This document shows, piece after piece, positions 32,901 to 45,659 of a DNA stretch of 64,000 nt. Below the pieces are notes generated by a model, which saw only the letters and a list, made by a program, of their open reading frames with translations, was not told where the DNA came from and did not search any database. Both the position numbers and the translations under genes were made by a program. The stretch is from Lophius americanus (Eukaryota; Chordata; Actinopteri; Lophiiformes; Lophiidae), in contig JBBDHG010000028.1 of assembly GCA_037951165.1 (NCBI GenBank), positions 10,226,501 through 10,290,500 of the forward strand. Direction: 5' to 3'. Numbering within the stretch: the stretch's first letter is position 1; every line of letters begins with the position of its first letter.

Positions 32901-35259
32901 TGTTATACTGCATTATAAAGGAACACCACAGCAGTATTAATTGTCACTAAGATTACAAGTAATGAGCACCAAGTTATAAAGCTACAGTTTCAACAAATAT
33001 ATATGGAATAAAAAATATTTAAATCCTGTAAATGGAAGCATGACAAATAAGTGAATTAAATAAATAGATCTTAGCTTAGTTGCTTACTTTGGTTACTTTT
33101 ATAGTTAGTTTTGTAACACAATTATTCTAAGGAAAATTGAAAAATAATAGGCTGAAATCTAAAAATAGGCTAAAGAAGAGATTTACCATTTTGGAGCTGC
33201 TGGATATTCCCCCTGACTCGAAGCGTGGAGATTTTCCACTTGACTCTATCTCGTCCAATAAAGCGTCAATTGGAAAACTAAACAGTCCTGTCAAGTCCAG
33301 GTTTATACATTGAAACAGGCCAGGTTCGTAAAAATGCCAGAAAAACATCAATCAATTCACTTGACAGAGCCATTAGATTAAATTTCAAAAAGACGTCAAG
33401 AACATATATCACATGACAAGGACATCTAAGCCATCACGTTACATGCCACAAAGTAATCTCTCAGGTGCATCAATTTCACCATTTTTTTGGATATTCACTA
33501 CTTTATTGTCCTATTATTGTTTGTTTAATGTCAATTTTATAGTACATCTATAAAAACCTTTTAGTGTTTCTTTTTGAATAAGAAAACTTATCAATGTTTG
33601 ATTGATCTTTCAAACAAAGTCAAAAACAGTTTTATTTAAATGAAATGAATACCTGTAGTGTCATGTAAGTTAAATGTAATGAGGTTTACAATTTCAACCG
33701 CAAGGAATCTCAAATGACACAAAGTGTGCAAAAATGCACCAAAAAAGCTAAATTGATTGATTTTTATAGGAAATAAATCACTTTTAAACAATTATTTTTC
33801 CCTTTCTCAGCATCAAACATGACATCACCAAACGCGAACTGTATAATGTTCGATGCTTGGTTATTTTACAGGAAGTATTCACGCTAAACTTTTTATCATA
33901 TAAGGCGGAAATGGCATCTGGATCATTTATTCTGTGTTCTCTGCAGCTATCTTCCGTTTATCCATCACAGGAACCACTGTACCTTTATTATGATGCTGAT
34001 TGTCCATACAGCCCTTGTAGTTAAAGAGACAAACTCAATTACATTTGAGTATTTCATTTTCTAACTTGGTTTAGTGGCTAAGAGAGAATTCAACGCCAGA
34101 TTTTTAAATTTTTAAATTTATTTTTTAATGTATTAAGTTAAGCATTCCTGATTTTGAAGTTTTTTATTTAGTAAAACATTTAACAAACTCTGGTTCACAA
34201 ATCTGTATGTTTTTTTTTCGAGCTCTCAATCTCATGAATTAACAATGTCAATAAAAAATACTGACATGAAGACATCCTCAAATAAGCCTTTCGGAGGGAA
34301 GACGGCAACTTCGGCTCTCGTCTTCTCTAAAGAAGAAGGTTGAAGATGACATACAGAGACAGCTCTGTTTATTTATGCTGCTGAACGTGTCTGTGTGTGG
34401 AAGCTTAGCTGTGTCCCATCACTATGAACCACTGCAGCCATAAGGCTTTTGATGATTTTGAGGAGGGGTGTGTTATGGAGAAAAATAGAGAAAGGAGAGC
34501 GATGTCAGAGAGGGAGATGTTGGTGCGTTTTCAGCTGATCCACTTCCTCCTTGATGTTGGCTCTCATTTGTCTTGGCTGGAAACCGTGTACAAGGCTGGA
34601 ATACTGATGACGGTTCTGCTGCACTCCTTCACCACCTCCCTCTCTCTCATCTGCACCCCCTCCATTTTTCCTCTCTACACATACTCTACATTCTGTCTGT
34701 TCATCTGATTTCCTGCCTCCTGTTTCTCTCCCCTCCTTTTTACCCTCCTCATTTTAGCTCTCTCCCGATGCAGTTGCACTTTGCAAACCCAAATTCTCCC
34801 TCCGCTTCTTCTATCCATCTCTGCATCTAACCTCGATCTACCTTTCCCGCTGCGCAGTCTATCACTTTCCGGCCAAATTATCCAACTCCTCTCTCCCCTT
34901 TTCTGCCCTGCCTTCTAACCAATTACTCCTTTCATGTCGCCCTCAGCACCCCTCTGAATCTTGCTTGTCTTTTCAGGTTTGGCTCTCTGCATCTGCCTCC
35001 CGTCTTCCCCATTAGATCTGCCTCCTATCACATTTCAGTGTCTCCTTATTCTCTATTCTACGTCTTTCTGACTGGTTTCAATTAATACCAATGTGGGTCA
35101 GAGAGGTGATGAGAAAAAAAAATCAGAGGTGTGTATTTAAGTGTGTGTCTGTGAGACTGAAGCGGCACACAGGAAATGATAATGTGTCAGAGTAGGGTGA
35201 CTGACTTAATAGTACAGAAAAGCGTCACAACTCTGTGAAATTCATGAAAATATAGTCAT
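32901..35259. other. AT-rich sequence with pyrimidine-rich stretch
   Basis: A C/T-rich region spans about 34610-34900. The frames at 34424-34830 are low-complexity shadows of it. No gene is recognised. Confidence 0.4.
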
Positions 35260-35940
35260 TTACTCAAGGACTGTACTTCAGTACATTTTGAGGTACTTTA
35301 CTTAAGTGTTTCTTGTTGTGCCACCTTACACATCTACTCCATTACTTCTCAGATGGAAATATTGTACTTTCAACTCCACTACATTTTTAAAATTTTTCAT
35401 ACAAGTCCTGTCCAGTAAAAACCCAGTATCTCTGACTGTATTGATTTTGAATGCTTTTGTGGTTTTTCTTGAATTTTCTTTATTTATCTCATAGAGCTCT
35501 GTACTATGTGCTGGGTCCCACCTCACCACTCAATCACTGTTTTGCTCCAAAGTGTTCATAATAACATCATAATTCAAAAACCACACTAATTGAAATTCCT
35601 GCTTGATTCATTTAATAATTTGTAAGTGCTTGTGTTCTGCTAACAGTTATTGTGATATAGGCAGTAGTTTAAGTACAGAGATCGTTTACTTAGTAAAAGT
35701 CCAATATTCAATACCTAATGTATGAAAAGATACATAATTACTATCAGAGAAAGAAGAAAATTTGTTTTTCTTTAACAATCTACATCTGAAATGACTATAC
35801 TTATTCCCAGACCTGCAATATAATATATATTTATATACTTTTTGAAATATAAGTATAAAGAACTTCAGGTGGAAAAAACATAAAATGAAAATGTACTTGA
35901 GGTCGTAACATTTTTTTTATTTAAATAAATGTCACACTAC
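35260..35940 (+). mobile_element. Percomorph hAT-like non-autonomous repeat (ACTTAAGTA type)
   Basis: The series TACTCAAGGACTGTACTTCAG, TACATTTTGAGGTACTTTAC, TTAAGTGTTTC, ACATCTACTCCATTACTTCTC and AATATTGTACTTTCAACTCC follows, in order, a repeat that is very common in percomorph genomes. Further on, GTTTACTTAGTAAAAGTCC and AATGTACTTGAGG suit its other arm. Terminal repeats are not intact. Assignment to the hAT class is from general knowledge. Confidence 0.65.
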
Positions 35941-36264
35941 ATGAGTGCTGGGAAAATGATTATGTGAGTGGTAAGGCAATCAAGAAGGTTTTAGTCTGTG
36001 GAAGAATACACCCATGAAGGGAAACTCACAATCTGATTGGCTGAAAAATATGACAATTAAGAACATCATCCCTATTGTTTCATTGCAGAGGGGATTCATT
36101 TTTAAATGACATACCACAGCATTTTAGCTTTCCTTTGAGGATATCTCTTACATGGAACCTTCTCCAGAGGAAAATCTGATTTCTAGTTTGTATGATCTGC
36201 ACTTGAAACAGCACAACTGAGGAGAGAGTAATCATGTAATATCAATATACTGATATGAAAAACA
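35941..36264. other. Unique-looking sequence
   Basis: Nothing is recognised. Confidence 0.35.
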
Positions 36265-36510
36265 TGTTGCCTAACAGCAAGAAGGTTCTGGGTTACAATC
36301 CAACCCTTGTCTTGAAGCCAGCCCAAAAATATCCAATATAGTTGGACTGGTAAATCCAAATTACCTAAAGCTACAAAAGGTGAGTGTGTTTTGTTGTCTA
36401 TCTCTGTGTCGGCCCTGTGATTAAATGATAACTGGTCCAGGGTTTGCCTTGCTTTTCACCCAATATCAGCTGGGATAAACTCAGTGATAGTTCAAGATGG
36501 ATGGGTGGAT
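36265..36510 (+). mobile_element. Teleost dispersed repeat, longer copy
   Basis: CCTAACAGCAAGAAGGTTCTGG begins the copy. It is followed by CTAAAGCTACAAAAGGTGAG, GTCGGCCCTGTGATTAAATG, AACTGGTCCAGGGTTTGCC and CACCCAATATCAGCTGGGAT. It ends in GATGGATGGGTGG. It is the fuller relative of the insertion at 16078-16186, which lacks this middle part. Confidence 0.75.
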
Positions 36511-37179
36511 TATTCGGGCATTTTTTAGACCAATTGTGAAGACATTCCTGGCCCTGATGAACTGTCTCTTGTATAAAAAACCGATACTATTCCTAAAATC
36601 ATTGATGCCTTTTTCAGAAACATTGCTATGAGGTTGTTTCTTAATTTAAAATAATGTGAAATTCTCAGCACACATACTGAGATTAAGTAAACCTTCGGAC
36701 AAATAAGAAGTGGAGGTGAAATGTAATTCATTGTTAGTGGCACATACCTTCTTTCAAGAATGTGGTACTTTCGTGACCAGGTTTTGAATATCGCCCTCTA
36801 TCCTCCTAACTACCGATTTGACTGATTTATGGAATATGTCACGAGAGTTACCACAGAGTTTCCCATTAGTGCAGCATCTGACTGACTTGTGCAGAGCGTT
36901 CGTTGCCGGTTATTTCCATTTATATGAGCATAAATTGATTTGTTGAATGATGGCGTAATAGACTGTTTGACTGAGTGGGACTACGTTGTGAGCTGTTCTT
37001 TTTTATAACTCCCTGTGATGAGCAAGGTGTTTGTGTGAAGCAAACTGAACAAACTGAACATCAGTTGTACAAATTCGGCAAAAAAAACACAATTTTATAA
37101 CGGAAAATAAATAGTTAAAATGCTACAAAATGAGAAGAGACATCTCCAACTTTGTTTTGAATTTATTGTCCAGGTGTTT
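36511..37179. other. Unique-looking sequence
   Basis: Nothing is recognised. Confidence 0.4.
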
Positions 37180-38148
37180 ACAGTGGCTGGAAAAATTTAT
37201 GGGACCCCCCTCATGGTTTCCTCTATTTTGGTGTGTATCCCATACATACTACTCTTCAATCAAAGTCTGAGATAAAATAAATGAAACCAGACAGAACAAA
37301 AAATACAGGAATTGGAAAACCGTTATATTGACTGAACGGTTGTAAGTTCAACTGTCTGGTGACAGGGGTCCGGTTATATCTGGTGTAAAGCAAACACAAC
37401 GTCATATCGAGGAATTGAAAGAAACATGCATTCTTCTCTTAATGAGAAAATTCTGTTGGAGATTAATGATCTTAGAATAGTGAGTCCACCTCTGAATGGA
37501 TCAAAGGTAAATAAATTAGTTTTGGAGAGCACTTGTCAATGTCTGGCCCTGTATTCGATGCAGGTGCTGTGGTAGGAACTGAAAAGATCAGTTTGTGCTC
37601 ACAAAATTTTCAATGTAGCTGCACTGAAGCAATTCTGCAAAGTCGAATAGGCCAAAACTCCATTCCAGTGAAGTCAGAGACTGATCCCCAGTTATTGGCA
37701 TTGATGCTGCTGCTAAAGGGGGAATATCTGACTATAGGAATCAGGGTGACAAATACTTTTTCGCACTAATAATATAGGTATTGGATAATTCTTTTTTTTC
37801 TTGCCGTATTAGTGACTGGAGTTTGTTTTTGCTCATGTTATATTTGATGATAAGAGACTAGTGCGAGGTACACACAAAAAGAGAGGAAATCGAGACAATA
37901 CATTTTTTAATAGCACTGTCGAGTAGACCCACATTAATTAATTGAGGACATTGATTTTGAGTTCATTAAGTGGTTTTTGTCTTTATTCCATGGTAAACCT
38001 TTTATTTAATATGATTTTAATCAGATCAGTTATTTGGCTCTGTCGGAAACATTTTCATATTTCTGCACAAGAATCAGGCACAGTTTCCGTCCGATGTTTT
38101 GGGAGAACTATCCCTTTAACTAATGATGTTGGCTGGTACATAATGTAA
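37180..38148 (+). mobile_element. Tc1-like transposon derivative, copy 1
   Basis: Remnants of Tc1 transposase are visible. These include the YIWCKxNT region (GGTTATATCTGGTGTAAAGC), an SEWIKG block, and a C-terminal block reading LKQFCKVE-AKTPFQ. The last is followed by residues matching ERLI-SY and AAKGG. The catalytic D-D-E residues are lost. A 3' stretch follows with AATACTTTTTCGCACTAAT, TGATGATAAGAGACTAGTGC and TTCTGCACAAGAATCAGGCA. All three are shared with 41473-42010 in reverse. The element is non-autonomous. Confidence 0.8.
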
Positions 38149-38422
38149 CTGCTGAGCCGCATGTCTTTAAAAATAACAATCCTCTGTAGTTTCATTCATC
38201 TACATCTACTTTTCCATTCTCTTTGAGATCTGTCGACTCATCCACATCCCTCTCCTCCCACCGCCCCCTCTCCCCCATCTTTGTAACTCAGATTATTTTA
38301 ATTCATATTTCATCCTTCGCTGTTTTATTCCAACCCAATCCATTATTCACCGCCTTTTTAAAAATGTAACAGTCCGAAGGTCAGTGATCCACGCTTGCTC
38401 GTTACCGGCTCATACAAGACAT
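38149..38422. other. Unique-looking pyrimidine-rich sequence
   Basis: Nothing is recognised. Confidence 0.35.
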
Positions 38423-38503
38423 GGTGTGTGTGTTTGTGTGTGCGCACGTGCATGCGTGCGTGTGTGTGTGTGTGTGTGTGAGTGTGGGTGGGTGGGTGTG
38501 TGC
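38423..38503 (+). repeat. (GT)n microsatellite, interrupted
   Basis: GT runs are interrupted by GCGCACGTGCATGCGTGCG and followed by a GGGT-rich end. The Cys-Val frame across it is an artefact. Confidence 0.95.
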
Positions 38504-39399
38504 GCTTTCGTACACATACAAATAGACACACAATGGCAACTTCACCGACGCACTCTAGAGAAATAGTACATGAAGTTTGAGACTAAGGTTTTATGCCTAT
38601 ATGAGCAGCGAGCTTGAGATGAAAAAGAAAGAGGGAGATGGAGAGAGATATGGATTATAGCCAGAGAAAAGAACAAGACAATAGATCACCCTACTTTTAG
38701 TACAATACATCAGAAGTGGGATTTATTGAACGATGAACATATGATGCCAAGTAAAACCTTAATTCTAAAAGAGTTGGAACATAAATAAAACATTCTCAGA
38801 ATTTCCTAGCCTTCTCTGACATACATTCAATTGCAAAGTGAACAAAGGCAATATATTTTAAATGTACTAATTGACTTTTGTATATATGATAATGGGCTGG
38901 TTCTGTATTGGCTGATTGCAACATATTCAAAAGTTAGGGGGAAGTTATTGGATGTTCTCAAATGGTTGATTGGACATTCCACAGGTAAAGAGGTTCACTG
39001 GTAATAGGTGATACCATCATGATTGTTCATGAGGAGGATAGCCTCAGCTGTTAACAGAGAAAGCTGGTGTGAGGCTCAACAGCTCACTAACATTAAAATT
39101 CATTACGACATCCCAGCAGTTCTGGAATCAGGGTTGTAACTGGGGGGAAAAAGCTGACAAGAGCACAGAGTAAAACCCAAATTATTAGAACGGTATTCTT
39201 AGTTTAAAGCAAAATTGAACACTGAAACCTGTTTACTATAAATTTCCTGTTCCTATCACTGTTCTTCCTGATCCTCGCTCATTATTCCACCTCCACTATG
39301 GAAATTATGTTTCACCTGTATTTGTCAGTTTGCCTCTTACTGGACAAATTTTCATAAGACTTTTTGGGATGGTTGGTGATATGTTATATTCAACAACTC
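38504..39399. other. Unique-looking sequence
   Basis: Nothing is recognised. Confidence 0.4.
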
Positions 39400-39480
39400 A
39401 TCAAAGGAACAGTGTGTACAATTTTTCTGGCACCAAGCAGTGAAATGGTGTTGTCATGATCGCAAGATCCAGGCTATGGT
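39400..39480 (+). repeat. Possible teleost dispersed repeat scrap
   Basis: AAAGGAACAGTGTGTACAAT followed by TTTTCTGGCACCAAGCAGTG resembles the 5' end of a common teleost repeat. It is short, so the assignment is weak. Confidence 0.35.
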
Positions 39481-40420
39481 TTCCATGAAGTAGGTTTGAT
39501 TCTGAGGCACCGTTTCCCATCCCTTTCCATATTGCATCGTGGGAAAAGCGACATGCCGGGTAACGAGCAATCTACAGCCAGCCCTGGCAGACGGCACAGA
39601 CCCCACCATAAACCTACCCCTCAACAGTTTCACAAGTAGGGTCTTCATGATTCTTTTGATGATGAGGTATGATGCACTGTTGGGCTTTTTCTTGTGCTAA
39701 ATAGTCTGTATGATCCTCAGCACTAAACACAAAATAGTTATTCAGCAATTTGATAGTTGTGATTAATCACAGTTGTGTGTTGCATGCAAATTAATAGTTA
39801 ATAGTTATGATCAGAACTGATTAGCTAAAAGCCTTTAGGCAGCAAAAGTGTAAAATGATATTAACATAAAACATTTTATGGCAGTTCCGGGATGCTTTGT
39901 CTTCAAAGAAAATGTGATTCTAACCTTATGAAGGGAAGCATAAGGGTTAAATATACATCCTCAATTTATTTTAAACAGGGACTTATTTTCAAATTATGAT
40001 TTAATACACTGATAATGTAAGTAAAAGTTTCATAGCTTAGCCATGTGATCCATTATCAAGCTTCAGTTTACTCAATTTCTTTTTTTTCCGAGAAAGTCAG
40101 CTGAGCTTTTCAAATTTGCAAGCAGTGGACAAAGATCGACAGCACCTTTCTCTGTCTCACATAAGTCATGTTTATTAGAGTGTGGTCTTGCGTTATTACA
40201 GCCTATAAACCTTCTTTAACCTGCTTTGGCAGTACCGCACGGTGAAGTAAATAATGGCCATGGAGAGAAAGAATCAACAAAATTACAACACTCAGCCCTG
40301 CAAACAGGAGGAGGGATGTGCCGTATGGAGGACAGGGAGAAAAAAAGAGTAAGAAAGAGGGGATGTAGGGAAAGAGGTTGGCCAGGCGCTACATACTGAG
40401 CCAGCAGATGGTGGAGTCAC
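39481..40420. other. Unique-looking sequence, purine-rich at the end
   Basis: From about 40300 the plus strand becomes purine-rich. No gene is recognised. Confidence 0.4.
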
Positions 40421-40466
40421 GAGGAAGAGGAAAAAGGGAGAGGAAAGAGGGAGAGAGGAGAGGGAG
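40421..40466 (+). repeat. 46-nt uninterrupted polypurine tract
   Basis: All 46 bases are A or G, starting GAGGAAGAGG and ending GAGAGGGAG. The tract is long enough for a triple-helix (H-DNA) structure in principle. Partial mirror symmetry is present. Confidence 0.9.
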
Positions 40467-41472
40467 TGATGGAGGTCGTTTAAAAAAAAAGAAGTAGAAA
40501 TGGGGGCGGGGCATATGTAAATTCTCACTGCAAGCAAAGTAATACAGTCTCACAGATCATTTAAATAGCATCATCACAATTAATAATTCAAAGAAGTGAG
40601 TGACATGGTTGCTGTTCCCGATATGTGACTCACTTTGATGCGCACACTCTCACATGTAACGTATAGAAACTCACCGGTGGAACACTCTCCCTCTCTGATG
40701 TGCATCTATCTGCTGCATTCTAATTGCCTCTTTTACCAGCCAATTAAATGGCAGTATCTGTCACCATGACAGCTCATTAAAATATCAGCATTCAGCTTTC
40801 AGGCAATGTGTTTTCAGGCGTGTGTCCCTCTGTGGTTGTGTGCAACAGTAATGCTTCATAACTTTGCCAGTGTGCAACAGCCGCTTGCTGACCTGACTGT
40901 GTGTTTGTGTCCAGCTGTGCTGCTATTAGCAGGGAAATGGGAGTTTATTTTCCATGTGACTGTGCATGTTGATATAAGAGGGAATTTTGATCTCCGATTT
41001 GAGAGATTTTGTATTTGCAGTCGTTTACGAAACCATTTTCATTCGTTTGGAGGAGAGATTGACTTCATGCCTGAAAAAGCATCATGAGACGGCGATGTGG
41101 GTTTGACGCCCTGCCAGAGAGGCAAAGACCTGGCTGAGCATGCTGGGAATAATGACTATGAACAATGACTTTGGCCTCATAACTGAGGGGGTTCAATTAT
41201 AATCTGCTAAACGCAAAACCCAGCAGTTATCTATTATATTAAATCCAACATAACTTACATAATCAGTGCTACAATGAAAAAAACATATTTATTAATTCCT
41301 GGTTTCATGACTGTTGTACTGTATACCAATTTGAAATTCATTGCAAAGCCAACATAAATGCAATTTCCCCTTGAGTTTGACTAGAGGAAAGACATATCAA
41401 TCTTAAAAATTGACACTCATCTGTGTGACATTAGTGAACGTTTTACTTAGCAGGGGGAATTTACGCAGATTA
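40467..41472. other. Unique-looking sequence
   Basis: The stretch at 40700-40810 is complex and non-repetitive, but nothing is assigned. The 93-codon frame (40806-41087) has no motif. Confidence 0.4.
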
Positions 41473-42010
41473 CCCATAACATTATAACCACCAACAGGTG
41501 AAGTGAATAAGGTTGATTACCTTCTCACCGTGGCATCTTATTATGTACCTGCCAACATCATTAGTGAAAGGAATACTTTTCCAAAACAGTGGATGGAAAC
41601 TGTGCCTGATTCTTGTGCAGAAACATGAAAATTTCTAAATATTATATAATATATCTATATATTAATTAGACACAGCCAAATATTGATCTGATTAAAATAA
41701 AACTGGATAAAAGTCTCATCAAAATTAATGTTCTGAATGGATTTACTCCACAGTGTTGTTAAAAGATGTTTTTTCTCGATTTCATCTCTTTTTATTTGTA
41801 CCTCGCACTAAATGGTCTCTGATCATCAAATATAAAATGAGAAAATACAAAAAAGTCTCTAGAAAGGCAAAAAAAATAATTATCCAATACTTATATCATT
41901 AGTGCGAAAAAGTATTCGTCACCCCGATGGCAATAACTGGTGATCAGTCTCGGACTTCAGAATTGCTTCACTGCAGCTACATTGGAGGTCTGTGAGCACA
42001 AACTGATCTT
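41473..42010 (-). mobile_element. Tc1-like transposon derivative, copy 2 (inverted)
   Basis: The minus strand matches the 3' half of 37180-38148. It has a GTAGCTGCAGTGAAGCAATTC block from the Tc1 C-terminus and a CTGATCACCAGTTATTGCC block. It then has AATACTTTTTCGCACTAATG, TTTGATGATCAGAGACCATT and TTCTGCACAAGAATCAGGCA. It extends further than copy 1 at its end (GGTGGTTATAATGTTATGGG). Coding potential is gone. Confidence 0.8.
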
Positions 42011-42870
42011 TGACGATTCTGATAAAGGACAAGGGTCAGAGCATCTTATGAACTTCAGGTCTTGTTGGGTGTTCCTGGACGGAGGGGTTAGTATTACCTA
42101 CCAAAGAAGGGAGGACAAAAGACGAACTGATGAAAGGTCATGGTTACCAATGGTCCATTTGATCCCAGCCATCATTAGCCCACTGAAGAGCTGCCTTTGC
42201 ATAAACAACTGGACAGAACAAATGTCTTTTCTGACAGAGCAACCACAGCAACACAACTACTTGAATTTGGGACTGCGTTGACCCAGACCTATCAGACTAC
42301 TCACGCTGACCCCTGCCCACTTCTGAAAGTGTCTCCAGTGAGCATATAAAGATCAAGATCAACATCGAATATATTGTCCCACAAGGTGGGAAATTTGTGT
42401 TGGACTTTTCGCCTATGCTAAAACCATAAATATAACATTACATACAGAAGATACATTACATACAACCCTAAATAAAGTATATTCAAGGGTTAGGAACCCT
42501 AAAAGTTACATTCTCCAATGTCAAACATCATATCAAACCCAGTCAGACAACTCCCCCGAAACTCTGCACCTTAACTGCTACTGTTCAAAAGTTTAATGAG
42601 AATAGGATAAAATCATTTTTAAATCTATTAAATTTCCTGTGGAGGACTTGTTCTGTTTGACACCAATAATATTCCAAGCCGTCTGCATCAGTCGGACCAA
42701 TTGGTGCATTTGGGTTTTGCACAGAGAAGCCGAACCAAACTGTGATGCGGTATCTGATGAGCCTTTCAAACACTGTCTGATAAAAAAAAAAGAAAAAAAG
42801 GTCTGTATCAGAAATGGACCGCCGGAAGCAGGTGACCTGGTCCTGTCAATCAATTATTCTTTTATCATAT
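42011..42870. other. Unclassified sequence
   Basis: Positions 42011-42300 may be further parts of the Tc1 derivative, but I cannot align them. Overlapping short frames are present without motif. Confidence 0.35.
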
Positions 42871-42908
42871 ATGTGTGTGTGTGTGTGTGTGTGTTTGCGC
42901 GTGTGTGT
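42871..42908 (+). repeat. (GT)n microsatellite
   Basis: A short GT run with a TTGCGC interruption. Confidence 0.93.
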
Positions 42909-45480
42909 CAGGATGTACTATGGGAAGTGGCAGTGTGATTATGAGTTTGCACAAAGTGCTATCTGGTTTACTTTGGGTCCAGCCATTCATCTGGATGTTA
43001 TTTTGATATGTCCATGCAGACCAAATATGCTTCATGACATACTGAAAAGCAAGATTCCTAATTAGTTTTAAGAACACAACAAGGAGTTCAAGGTGTAAAT
43101 TGGCCTCCAAATTACCCAGATCTAATACCAAGAGAATGGCAGATGTGCTTCAAAAATAAGTCAGGACAGGTAACGGGAGTGCTTGCTCTTCAGAAATTTC
43201 AATGACAAAAATCTAGATCACAATCTAAACTCCTTGTTTAAAAACTGGAATGGGAATGATTTTTGTTTCGTTTAGGACACACTCTTGTGCTCCTTTCCCA
43301 CTCCACAAAGGGGTAAAAATGACTGATTCCTTTATAAGCATTCCTCTTCGTCTGCTCTCAGATCGGTTTGCTGGATCATTCTCTCCACTCTGCGTCTGAC
43401 TGATTTTGTTTCAGATTGTTCTCTGTCCTCTCTGGGTAGGCGTTCCTCTCATCCTCCATGCTCCTCTGCAGTTCCCTCTGGACAAACTCCCGATCCCAGA
43501 GGCCCCAAAGCTCTCTTCCTCCTGTTCAGACAGGATTTGATGGATTTGTCACACAAAGTTGTTCCGGAAGCTGGAAGAAAGTTTTTGTTGGAATCTTAAG
43601 TGTCCAGAAAAATCCATAATGCCATGGGAGGGTCCTTTGATGTCCCACAGAGCAGGGTGGACTCTGTTTGAACAGCCCTCTGCTTGGCTTGCGAAGAAGA
43701 ATCAAGTCATGGTCCGATTTGTCACTGGAGAGAACATTCAAGCTATTGATTCTGCATAAGCTGGATCAAATACATTTGTTGATAGCTGATCAATGAGGCT
43801 ATATTCACAATAAGACATTACTATAGAATATAGGTCTCCTCTCCGGTGGTTTTCTTTTACCAAAGTACTAGTGCTAAGAGTGCTAAGATGATGAGGACAG
43901 CAACAAACATATTAAAACATAAAGAATCCATATGAATGACTTTGTCACATGACTGTCAATTAAACATGTATCCCATCCTGGAACACATAAGAAAGTGACT
44001 CATACAGAATCTGATATTTCACACAGCCCTTAATTTTTTTTCTTTTCAATTTTGTCACATTAAGGCAGAAAGACCAAATAAAAATTTGGGAATTGGGATG
44101 GTGGGGGGACCTTCGTCCGGGGTAAATGCATGGCGGTCACATCGTCTAAATAAAATTTGAACCGTGGGCAAGTTCTGCTCAATCAAGACATGCAGTGCGC
44201 CAATTTTCTGCTATGATAGAGCGATGGAGAGCACGTTCTAGAGTCGGAGGAACCGCGAGTTAGAGGGAGATGCAGAGCTTCACCTGCAGGTGTTGTAAAA
44301 TAGAAGTCTAAAAGTCAAATTATTTTCATAATTCAACACTGGTTCATCACAGCAAAAGACAGAGAGAGGGGGAAGGTCCGTTCCATGACTTGAACTGAAC
44401 ATTCAGTCATTCATTCATTTTTTGTAACTGCTCATATGGGACATAATGGACAATTCGGATTGGAGACAACCTTTATTTTCATCCTTCGCTGTCAGGAGCA
44501 GCAAACTGACCATCTGCCGGTCAGAGAATTCGGAATTAATGGTCAAATATCAATAACAGTCAGATGTTGTAGAACACATTACATATTCAGAGAATCGTTG
44601 ACAAAGAAGAACACTCAAATAATAAAAGTAATAGTCATATTATTAAGGATATTACTAGTTAATTGTTATATGTTTGGTTGATAATGATGATGATATCTTA
44701 ATTTATTATTGGTGGGATAATAACACTGTTTTTTGCTATATCGTCAAAAAATATAAACCATAGATAAATATTACAAGTGAACAAAACAAAAAATGTTAAA
44801 TTATATATCTTATAATATTTATATATTTTAATGGTTAAATTAAATATTTCTGATTCTATTATCGAATTGCTGTAATTCAATAATAATATATTATAATATA
44901 TACCATAATATATTCATTTGAGGTTTAAATAACTTGAATTCAGGTATGTTACTTACGTTGAAGGACTGGCAGCTAGTATTTTAACTATCATGTTATTTAT
45001 TTATCTATTTAACTTAATTTTCAGGTTGAAGGGTTTTTCTTTAACCAAAAAGTATGTATTTGTGACTTTATTTACTAATTTGTCTGTATTAGATATATCA
45101 TACCTTTCTTCTCATAATGTACAGATTATGGGACACCATAATGTTCCACTTATGAATGTGGCTAAGGGTGGCCGTGCGTATAACGCTACCAGTAGTAACA
45201 GGGGCATTCACAGAATGTGCAACTAGAGAAAAATCAGTCAGCCTTAATGATGAGAAGGAAATGGTCTGTGGCCGCCGCCTGCAGAACCAGAACCTTTTTG
45301 GATGGTTGTCCCTTTTGTTGCCTCCCCTGTCCACCTGTTGTCCCATTTATTTACACCAAAACAAGTGAAACTGATTGATCTTCACTTACTTCACTACACT
45401 GACATTTCTTTGACTTAGTGTTATAAATATGACACAGTTTTACAAACTCATTTCAGCTTTTTCCCTTTTTCCCTTTTTTT
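42909..45480. other. Unique-looking AT-rich sequence
   Basis: A motif SDHDLILL in a 71-codon minus frame (43526-43741) recalls LINE endonucleases but is isolated. Region 44680-44900 is very AT-rich. No gene is recognised. Confidence 0.4.
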
Positions 45481-45570
45481 GAGGTTGCTACAGTGGATCG
45501 TTTCGTCCCGCATATTGTTTTGGCACAGAATTTTACGTGGGATGCAACCCTCCGCACTTGCCCATGCCCT
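45481..45570 (+). repeat. Teleost dispersed repeat (GGTCGCCACAGCGGATC type)
   Basis: GAGGTTGCTACAGTGGATCG, then GTTTTGGCACAGAATTTTAC, then GGGATGCAACCCTCCGCA follow the order of a well-known teleost repeat. The relative at 62577-62725 shares the CTACAGCAGATGAT...TTTTTACGTAGGAT layout. Confidence 0.65.
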
Positions 45571-45658
45571 CTTATCAGAAACAGAATCAGAATCGGCTTT
45601 ATTGGCCATGTATACATACAAGGAATTTGAATCTGGTTAACTGAGCTCCAACAGTACG
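45571..45658 (-). mobile_element. 3' end of a Rex1/CR1-like LINE
   Basis: The minus strand reads CAAATTCCTTGTATGTATAC, then GGCCAATAAAGCCG, then ATTCTGATTCTGTTTCTGA. This is a polyadenylation-like signal followed by a short TCTGAT-type tail. The plus-strand GGCCATGTATACATACAAGG recurs at about 14561, tying it to the LINE at 14553-15735. It is extremely 5'-truncated. Confidence 0.8.
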
Positions 45659-45659
45659 A

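Noticed and set aside
43526..43741. LINE endonuclease from the SDHDLILL motif
   Set aside because: Only one short motif. The flanking residues do not fit the domain.
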